This document shows, in pieces, positions 57,506 to 64,000 of a stretch of 64,000 bases of DNA; position 1 is the first letter of the stretch; each line of letters begins with the position of its first letter. Made by a program: the position numbers and the translations under genes. Source of the DNA: Candidatus Poribacteria bacterium (GTDB lineage Bacteria; Poribacteria; WGA-4E; WGA-3G); contig PYJC01000055.1 of the NCBI GenBank assembly GCA_003635255.1, positions 1-64,000 on the forward strand, read 5' to 3'. Below the pieces are notes generated by a model. The model saw only the letters and a list, made by a program, of their open reading frames with translations. It was not told where the DNA came from and did no database searches.

Positions 57506-58101
57506 TGGCAGAGAATAACGTTGAAATGCGCGAGTCTGATCGACCCCCTTTGAGTAACGCACGATTGGGCATATTAGTCCTACTCGGTGCGGAGACGATG
57601 CTGTTTTCGGGACTTATCGGCACATTTCTCGTATTTCGAGTCGGGAACGTCACATGGCCCCCGCCATCACATATCGGGATTGAGCTGCCACGCGCGGTAA
57701 CCGGCATTAATACCGTCTTACTTTTATTGAGCGGCTATACAATGTTTCAAGCACGCCGCGCAATTCAGAAAGACAACCTGAAGCAGCTCCGTAATTGGCT
57801 ACTACTCACTGGGGGACTTGGGCTACTTTTCCTCGGTGTACAGGGCAGCGAGTGGGTACAACTCATTCGCAATGGACTCACACTTCAATCGGGTGTATAT
57901 GGCGGCATCTTTTATGTACTAATCGGATGTCATGCCGTTCATGTGCTGAGTGCTGTTATATGGCTATTTATTGTTTTGGGTATGGCAATGGCAGGGCGTT
58001 TCTCTGCAGCCCGTTACACCGGCGTTGATACGTGTACGATCTATTGGATTTTTGTTGTCGCGCTCTGGCCAATTCTCTACATTTTGGTGTATCTATCGTA
58101 G
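57502..58101 (+). CDS. Heme-copper oxidase subunit III family protein
   Basis: LGILVLLGAETMLFSGLIGTFLVFR, GSEWVQLIRNGLTLQSGVYGGIFYVLIGCHAVHVL. Confidence 0.88.
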   Translation: MMAENNVEMRESDRPPLSNARLGILVLLGAETMLFSGLIGTFLVFRVGNVTWPPPSHIGIELPRAVTGINTVLLLLSGYTMFQARRAIQKDNLKQLRNWLLLTGGLGLLFLGVQGSEWVQLIRNGLTLQSGVYGGIFYVLIGCHAVHVLSAVIWLFIVLGMAMAGRFSAARYTGVDTCTIYWIFVVALWPILYILVYLS

Positions 58102-58123
58102 AACCGCGAAAGGAATTGTTGGA

Positions 58124-58426
58124 ATGCATAAACTATTTTGGCGTAGCTTGCAAGCCAAAACTTGCTATACAAAAGTCTTATGGGCTTCCGTTTTGATATT
58201 CGTCATGTTTATCGTACCGACGGCCCTTGAGGCATGTCCCGCTTGCAAAACACTTGATGACCCGATCGGTAAAGGTTTTAATTGGAGTATCCTTTTTATG
58301 ATAGCAATGCCCTTTACTGTTTTCGGGTTCATCGGTGGCACGATTTTCTTACAATGGAACGGTTATCGGCTATCGGTTATTGGTAGTCGCTTAAAGAAGC
58401 GTCTTCTACGCATCAGAAATTCTTAA
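58124..58426 (+). CDS. Small CxxC membrane protein in oxidase operon
   Basis: ACPACKTLDDPIGKGFNWSILFMIAMPFTVFGFIGGTIFLQ; ATG at 58124. Confidence 0.65.
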   Translation: MHKLFWRSLQAKTCYTKVLWASVLIFVMFIVPTALEACPACKTLDDPIGKGFNWSILFMIAMPFTVFGFIGGTIFLQWNGYRLSVIGSRLKKRLLRIRNS

Positions 58427-58477
58427 CTGACAACTGATAACTGACAACTGATAACTTATATAAGGAGTTTAAAGATA

Positions 58478-59128
58478 GTGGAACACGCTACCACTTTAGA
58501 TCACACTGAAGACGTATATGAGCCTTCGCTTACACCGGATAGCCTCGGCAAACTCGGCATGTGGATTTTCCTCGTGGGGGACACCATGTCGTTTGGCGCG
58601 TTGCTTGCAGCCTACGCGGCACTCCGGGCGGGGGCAGGCGTAGTCGGTTGGGTACCACCAGATGAAATCCTCGGTATTAACCTAACCGCAGGCATGACAT
58701 TCCTGCTGATATGCAGTAGTGTTACGATGGTGAAAGCATTGGAATCCATTCAGAACGGCAATGTTTCACGCATGTGTCTGTTCCTTGGACTGACAATCGC
58801 CGGAGGACTCATCTTCCTCGGACTGCAGGCTTATGAGTGGACTCATTTGATTAAACACGGTTTGACCTTGACCGGCATTCCTGAGCACGGGTTAAAGAGC
58901 GAAACTATCAGTGGCTCAACACTCTTTGGTCCAACTTTCTATGCTATCACAGGTTTCCATGGGTTACATGTAACCGGTGGTGTCATTTATCTCATTGTTA
59001 TCTTGATACACGGCTTGCGGGGTAGGTACACGGCTGAGTTTAACCATGAGGTAGAGATCGTTGGACTCTATTGGCACTTCGTTGACCTTATCTGGATTAT
59101 GGTCTTCACCTTCATTTATCTACTATAG
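58478..59128 (+). CDS. coxC: Cytochrome c oxidase subunit III (second COX3 family copy)
   Basis: LGMWIFLVGDTMSFGALLAAYAALR, QAYEWTHLIKHGLTL, TFYAITGFHGLHVTGG, YWHFVDLIWIMVFTFIYLL. GTG start. Confidence 0.92.
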   Translation: MEHATTLDHTEDVYEPSLTPDSLGKLGMWIFLVGDTMSFGALLAAYAALRAGAGVVGWVPPDEILGINLTAGMTFLLICSSVTMVKALESIQNGNVSRMCLFLGLTIAGGLIFLGLQAYEWTHLIKHGLTLTGIPEHGLKSETISGSTLFGPTFYAITGFHGLHVTGGVIYLIVILIHGLRGRYTAEFNHEVEIVGLYWHFVDLIWIMVFTFIYLL

Positions 59129-59139
59129 GAGTAATAAGA

Positions 59140-59478
59140 ATGGCACAGGATGGACACACAGAACACCCGAAATACATGAATATCTTCTGGTGGCTTTTGG
59201 GGCTGACAGTCGCTGAGGTTTTGGTCGTGATTCCCGATCTCCCTATAGCAATCAAAGCCATCTTGCTTATCGGAATGGCATGTTCCAAGGCCGCCCTTGT
59301 CGCTATCTATTTCATGCATCTGAAGTTTGAAAGGAAGACATTGTCAGCTATCGTGATAACACCCTTCCTTATCTGCGTTTTTCTCGTGATTATGCTGATG
59401 CCTGACCTCACATTAGATGCGCGACTTGATGGTATTGTGAAACCGGCCACAGAAGTTGTGGATACGTCGTCTCACTAA
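59140..59478 (+). CDS. Cytochrome c oxidase subunit IV-like (COX4_pro type)
   Basis: YMNIFWWLLGLTVAEVLVV...SKAALVAIYFMHLKFERKTL. Confidence 0.88.
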   Translation: MAQDGHTEHPKYMNIFWWLLGLTVAEVLVVIPDLPIAIKAILLIGMACSKAALVAIYFMHLKFERKTLSAIVITPFLICVFLVIMLMPDLTLDARLDGIVKPATEVVDTSSH

Positions 59479-59622
59479 CTAATAGTTTCCGGTTGTCAGT
59501 TGTCAGTTATCGGTTGGTTTCTTGTAACAATTTATATCTTATTAGGGTACTTCAGGAGATCATAGATTGTTACAGAAAACCCGCTTAACCGAAAACCAGA
59601 AACTGAAATCACATTTGGAAGT

Positions 59623-60258
59623 ATGGAAACACAAAACGGCAGCTCCAACAAAGTTGAACGACGGTTTGACAAAAGCACCCTGATCTGGGTAGCGTTAGGT
59701 GTTATTATTATCGCTATCGCGGCTGTCAACTTATGGTCGGTATTTGACACTAAACCCGAGGCATTAACTGAGACTGTTGCTGTCAGCGTGCCAGCCTTTA
59801 GCCTGACGAACCAACAAGGAGAACCGTTAGGGTCGTCCGACATGGCAGGCAAAATTTGGGTGGCGGATTTCATCTTCACCAATTGCCCAACGATTTGTCC
59901 GGCGATGACGCAGGAGATGGCACGCCTCCAATCCGAATTTGTCGCGGATCCAGTCTATTTTGTCTCGTTCTCTGTAGATCCGGAACGGGATACGCCGCGA
60001 GTCCTCTCGCGCTACGCAGCGGCTTACGGCGCGGACGATAGACGTTGGCATTTTCTCACGGGGGACAAAACGAAGATATACCAGTTAGCCGAACAAGGGT
60101 TTAGTTTAGCCGCGGGCCACAACGGCACCGAAATACTCCATAGTCCGCGGTTTGTTCTCATTAGACCAGATGGAACAATTCACGATGCCTACGATAGTCG
60201 AAGCGGCCCCGCAATGCTGCGCTTACGACGAGATGTCAAAACGCTCCTCGGAAAATAA
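59623..60258 (+). CDS. SCO1/SenC copper chaperone
   Basis: GKIWVADFIFTNCPTICPAMTQEMARLQ, FVSFSVDPERDTPRVL. Confidence 0.93.
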   Translation: METQNGSSNKVERRFDKSTLIWVALGVIIIAIAAVNLWSVFDTKPEALTETVAVSVPAFSLTNQQGEPLGSSDMAGKIWVADFIFTNCPTICPAMTQEMARLQSEFVADPVYFVSFSVDPERDTPRVLSRYAAAYGADDRRWHFLTGDKTKIYQLAEQGFSLAAGHNGTEILHSPRFVLIRPDGTIHDAYDSRSGPAMLRLRRDVKTLLGK

Positions 60259-60263
60259 AAGAC

Positions 60264-60524
60264 GTGAATCTCCTAATCTCTCTCGCGGCTTTTATGGTTC
60301 ACTTCACATTCGGGTTTTACCGCGGACAGTTTAAGCGATTCAGCCGTCCGTGGAGCAGATGCCTCTATATTCCGATTACGATGAACATCGTTGTTCGACA
60401 CTTTATCCTCAATTGGGAGTGGCAAACCGCGATGGTTTACTTATGGCCCGCAACGCTCATCGCGCATATACTCGGCAGTTTTCTGGGAGCGCGTTATAAA
60501 TCACAAAAGTTAGATAAGGACTAA
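60264..60524 (+). CDS. Small membrane protein
   Basis: Hydrophobic 86 aa ORF in line with the oxidase genes. Confidence 0.55.
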   Translation: MNLLISLAAFMVHFTFGFYRGQFKRFSRPWSRCLYIPITMNIVVRHFILNWEWQTAMVYLWPATLIAHILGSFLGARYKSQKLDKD

Positions 60525-60560
60525 CAAAATAGTCCGCAATTTAAATGAGAGGAATTAATC

Positions 60561-61307
60561 ATGCTGAAATTTCAGATAGCCTTAATCTTAATTTTATTCG
60601 CTTGTGTCACTTTCATATCTTGTGAAAGAGTCGCGAATATTTTAGAACCTACCGCGCATGTTGGCGACGGTATGACTTCAGAAGACACAATGGATGTTAT
60701 GGTAGATCCTGCTATGGCAGAAGCCTTAGCGACCTATAAATCGTGGCGGTATGGGCAACCTTTACCGACACCTCCGGCTACATTCACAGAACCGAAGGAC
60801 AGTGGCAGTGCACACGGTTTAGGGGGCCGTACCGTTTACATCAATGCAACCGACCATAGATTTTACTTCACTGTTCTGAATCTCATTGATGCCGGCGCCC
60901 CGGTTGTTTTTCCATCTGGGCATACCCTCGTCAAGGAAATTATGGATGATACCAATACATTCGTCTGGCGCGTCGCAATTATGAGGAAAACCGACGATCC
61001 AATGTATGCCGATCACAATGGATGGATGTACGTACAGTATCAACGTGATTCCGAGACAGATGAATTTGTGGCAGCAGCGGGCGACGGTACCGAACGTGGC
61101 AGTATGGGGTGCCACGGATGCCACGCAAAAGCCAAGTATGATAGCGTTTTCGTAACAGAACTTCTCCTCGAGTTAGGGCGAGCACGCCTCAGGGGTGAAC
61201 AAGTCCCCCCGACCCAGACTACGGAGACCGAGCCTACGCCTGAAGAAGATGCTGATGACGCAACTGATGGTGAAGCCTCGAATGCCGAAGCTATGCCTGA
61301 AAACTAA
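60561..61307 (+). CDS. Cytochrome P460-like mono-heme lipoprotein
   Basis: Lipobox-like FISC; WRYGQPLPTPPATF, FPSGHTLVKEI, GSMGCHGCHAKAKYDSVFV. Confidence 0.75.
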   Translation: MLKFQIALILILFACVTFISCERVANILEPTAHVGDGMTSEDTMDVMVDPAMAEALATYKSWRYGQPLPTPPATFTEPKDSGSAHGLGGRTVYINATDHRFYFTVLNLIDAGAPVVFPSGHTLVKEIMDDTNTFVWRVAIMRKTDDPMYADHNGWMYVQYQRDSETDEFVAAAGDGTERGSMGCHGCHAKAKYDSVFVTELLLELGRARLRGEQVPPTQTTETEPTPEEDADDATDGEASNAEAMPEN

Positions 61308-61385
61308 CACAGTCGTCAAATAACTCCTCTATAGTGGAATCCGTAATCACCTTTACACATCGGTAGGTGTGGTTTGAAACCGCAC

Positions 61386-61628
61386 CATAGGTGTCAATTT
61401 AGCGGTCATCCAGGCCCGGTAGGTTCGGTTTCCTAACCGAACCGGATATGACGCGGAAACCTTGAAGTCTTCAAAAACCTCTTCAGTCCCGTAGGGTTTA
61501 TTTGCTTGGGTGTTTCTTCACAATGTTTATAGCAGCGTATGGCGAAAAAAGACCTCAGCCCCGTAGGGGCGGCATTTGGAAGCTTGCTACCAAAGTTGCC
61601 GCGAAAAGCCACTAAATTGACACCTATG
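61386..61628. mobile_element. MITE-like element bounded by a perfect 17-bp inverted repeat
   Basis: CATAGGTGTCAATTTAG (61386-61402) and CTAAATTGACACCTATG (61612-61628); interior matches 22250-22430. Confidence 0.65.
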
Positions 61629-61691
61629 ATTGGGCTTTGCGTAAGTCCTATTAAAGAAAGGAATCCCCATCCTAAAAGATGCGGTGTGAAT

Positions 61692-63248
61692 ATGATAAAA
61701 CAAATTCATATAAAAAACACTAAACTATTTAAAGATATTTGTATTAAGGAATTACCTGAAACGGCAAAACTTGTAGTTCTGTTTGGAAATAATGGGACAG
61801 GAAAATCAACTATATTTGATGTTCTTAATAGCTGGAAAGGGAACCCTAATCCAGGCGGGAATAGAGAAATCTTCACAGGCAATTTTGAAGTGCAAACACA
61901 TAGAGACACCTCTATTATAGTAAGATCACTTACGCCTTACAGGGTCTACATACATACGGATAGGCACCAACCGATAGAAGGAGGACATTATCAGAGTCAT
62001 GGAACTCATCATATAGAACATAGACTTGATTCTAATTTGGGGTATCTGTGCAGTTTATACTATGATGATTTTTTATCACAAATTCATTCTGATGTGGATA
62101 AAACTGTATCTCGCATTAAACAGGAGATGAAAGATAAATACTTCACAGAAATTAAAAATAAAGTGAGTGAAGTTTTAGATGTTAATCTTGAACTAAAACC
62201 AACAGAAGATAGGGATGAGCATCTGAATATCCCTTCTATAGAAAAAAACGGTCAGCATTATCAATACTTACAGATGTCAAGCGGGGAAATCGCAGTATTT
62301 GACTTATTGTTGGATATGTGGATTTCTAAAATACAGGACGAAAATGCAGGTTATAGCCATACTATATTCTGTATTGATGAGCCTGAAAGCCATATTGCTC
62401 CCAATCTTCAGTGTGAATTATTAGAAGCACTTTATTCTCTTACTCATGATGATAAACAGTTGTGGATCTCCTCTCATTCTATAGGTATCATAAACACAGC
62501 GATAGACCTCTGGGAAAAGAATCCAGAAAAAGTGGTTTTCCTTAATCTAAATGGACATAATTTTAATGAAAAAGTAATTCTCACGCCCTCCGTAGTAGAT
62601 CGCAAATTAATCCAAGATATTTATAAGACAACAGCGGTACATATAACTAAATTTCATTCTCGCATCCTCCCGATATTCTGTGAATCTGATAAGCAATTTG
62701 ACGCAACTTGTTATCATACTATATTTAAAAGTAAATATCCCCAATATGAGTTTCAATCCGTAGGTGGATCAGGTCAAGTAACACAACACGTAAAAATCTT
62801 GAGAAATGTTGGTCTGGACGCTATTGGTATAATTGATAGAGATAATAGGTCAGACACACGGAGAGAACAAGAGATGCAAGAAATACCCGGGCTGCGCATT
62901 TTATCTAAAATTAGTATTGAAGAATACCTTTTAGATGATGAAGTTTTACGTGAATTATGTAAAGAAAAAAAGTGTCCCGAAAAAAGCGAAGAATTAATAA
63001 ATGCCAAAGAAGAATGCAAGAAAGCGAAAATAAATCAGGCAGAAAAGAAAGATGGAAAGTATGATCCCAAAGCAAAAGAGATTGCAGCTGATTTTTACAA
63101 AAAGGCGTTGAAAATTTTACCGCGTAATGAAATGGGATACGATGTAAATGATTTTATGAAAAATATACTTCCAACCTGTATTAAACCCAATATGGACGTT
63201 TACAAAAAATTAGAAAGAGATATATTCACCCACTTTAGACATAGATAG
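61692..63248 (+). CDS. AAA ATPase fused to DUF4435/TOPRIM-like domain (PARIS/OLD-like defence protein candidate)
   Basis: Walker A FGNNGTGKST, YLQMSSGEIAVFDLLL, IFCIDEPESHIAPNLQ, WISSHSIGI; C-terminal FCESDKQFD ... AIGIIDRDNRS ... SIEEYLLD. Start set at 61692 because the ORF's upstream N-terminus is repeat-derived. Confidence 0.75.
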   Translation: MIKQIHIKNTKLFKDICIKELPETAKLVVLFGNNGTGKSTIFDVLNSWKGNPNPGGNREIFTGNFEVQTHRDTSIIVRSLTPYRVYIHTDRHQPIEGGHYQSHGTHHIEHRLDSNLGYLCSLYYDDFLSQIHSDVDKTVSRIKQEMKDKYFTEIKNKVSEVLDVNLELKPTEDRDEHLNIPSIEKNGQHYQYLQMSSGEIAVFDLLLDMWISKIQDENAGYSHTIFCIDEPESHIAPNLQCELLEALYSLTHDDKQLWISSHSIGIINTAIDLWEKNPEKVVFLNLNGHNFNEKVILTPSVVDRKLIQDIYKTTAVHITKFHSRILPIFCESDKQFDATCYHTIFKSKYPQYEFQSVGGSGQVTQHVKILRNVGLDAIGIIDRDNRSDTRREQEMQEIPGLRILSKISIEEYLLDDEVLRELCKEKKCPEKSEELINAKEECKKAKINQAEKKDGKYDPKAKEIAADFYKKALKILPRNEMGYDVNDFMKNILPTCIKPNMDVYKKLERDIFTHFRHR

Positions 63249-63367
63249 ACATTAAATAGTTTTAATCTTGAAAACTTCTTGAAAAACGACTGGGAATTAA
63301 TTTTTAAGAAAATACTGTAAACTTGAATTTAACCAAGCTCAAATCTACTTATTGCGAAAAAAAGAAG

Positions 63368-64000
63368 ATGAACAAACTATATTTCGGTGACAACCTTGAA
63401 GTCATGCAAGAAATGGACGACCAACGCGTCGACCTAATCTGCACCGATCCGCCCTTCAACAGCGGGCGTGACTACAACGCGTTCCTTACGGATTCGCTGG
63501 CACAATCCAAAGCGTTCACGGACACATGGACATGGGACGACCCCGCAAAGGATGCCCGCGCCGACATTGAAAGACGCGCCCGCACCAGCGACACCTACAA
63601 GGCATTGGATACTTGTCTGAAAGGATATGACCTTGTGTTGCAAAATGCGGTGTCCGGCAACAAAGGCGCGATGCGTGCTTATCTCGCTTTTATGGGACCG
63701 CGACTTGCCGAGATGCACCGTATCCTCAAAGACCCAGGGAGTATTTACCTACACTGCGACCCGACTGCAAGCCACTATCTCAAAGGTGTGATGGACGCGA
63801 TCTGGGATCGGAACAATCCGAAGAAAAATGAGTATTTCAGAAATGAGATTGTGTGGCATTACAAAGGAAATTCCACACCAAAAAGAAAATTCCCCGCGAA
63901 ACATGACATCATTCTATATTATGCGTCGGGTAGTGCAGTCTTTAATCCTATTTTGGTTCCATATTCAGAGGCAACGTTAAGACGATATAATCACACCGAT
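63368..64000 (+). CDS. DNA methyltransferase (N4/N6 DNA methylase family), 3' truncated by window
   Basis: Open frame from ATG 63368 to the window end: MNKLYFGDNLEVMQEMDDQRVDLICTDPPFNSGRDYNAF...; DPPF catalytic motif. Not in the ORF track. Confidence 0.88.
   Translation, partial: MNKLYFGDNLEVMQEMDDQRVDLICTDPPFNSGRDYNAFLTDSLAQSKAFTDTWTWDDPAKDARADIERRARTSDTYKALDTCLKGYDLVLQNAVSGNKGAMRAYLAFMGPRLAEMHRILKDPGSIYLHCDPTASHYLKGVMDAIWDRNNPKKNEYFRNEIVWHYKGNSTPKRKFPAKHDIILYYASGSAVFNPILVPYSEATLRRYNHTD

Overview
This is a bacterial chromosomal window, probably from a Gram-negative uncultured lineage. Candidatus Poribacteria or a relative is my inference from gene content; I could not test it. (1) The left edge holds the 5' end of a 23S rRNA gene and tRNA-Ala(TGC) on the minus strand. 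They follow three near-identical tandem sigma70-type promoters, and no 16S gene lies upstream. (2) A minus-strand block encodes a complete Pup/UBact-proteasome system (ARC/Mpa ATPase, Dop, Pup/UBact ending in -GE, PrcB, PrcA, PafA), followed by a DUF1501 / WD40 / di-heme secreted protein cluster. (3) Mostly housekeeping or metabolic genes follow: FadD, lipid kinase, S8 protease with FG-GAP-like repeats and a C-terminal sorting-like domain, LivK-like SBP, SDR, DUF1501, RsmD, cupin, GH36-like, UDG and LamG. (4) A group II intron of about 2.9 kb encodes an RT/maturase with a YADN motif instead of YADD. It sits a few bases downstream of a perfect TTGACA-N17-TATAAT promoter that faces a large respiratory locus. 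(5) That locus of about 24 kb encodes Rieske/cytochrome b, an octaheme cytochrome, a CydA-like oxidase subunit with no CydB, several c-type cytochromes, two cupredoxin-like proteins, an ABC exporter and an aa3-type oxidase with assembly factors. (6) The right edge has an AAA-ATPase + DUF4435/TOPRIM-like fusion (PARIS/OLD-like) next to a DNA methyltransferase. Several small dispersed repeat families with nested palindromes fill the intergenic gaps and in places extend into ORF termini. All calls come from reading the sequence and supplied translations; no database search was run.
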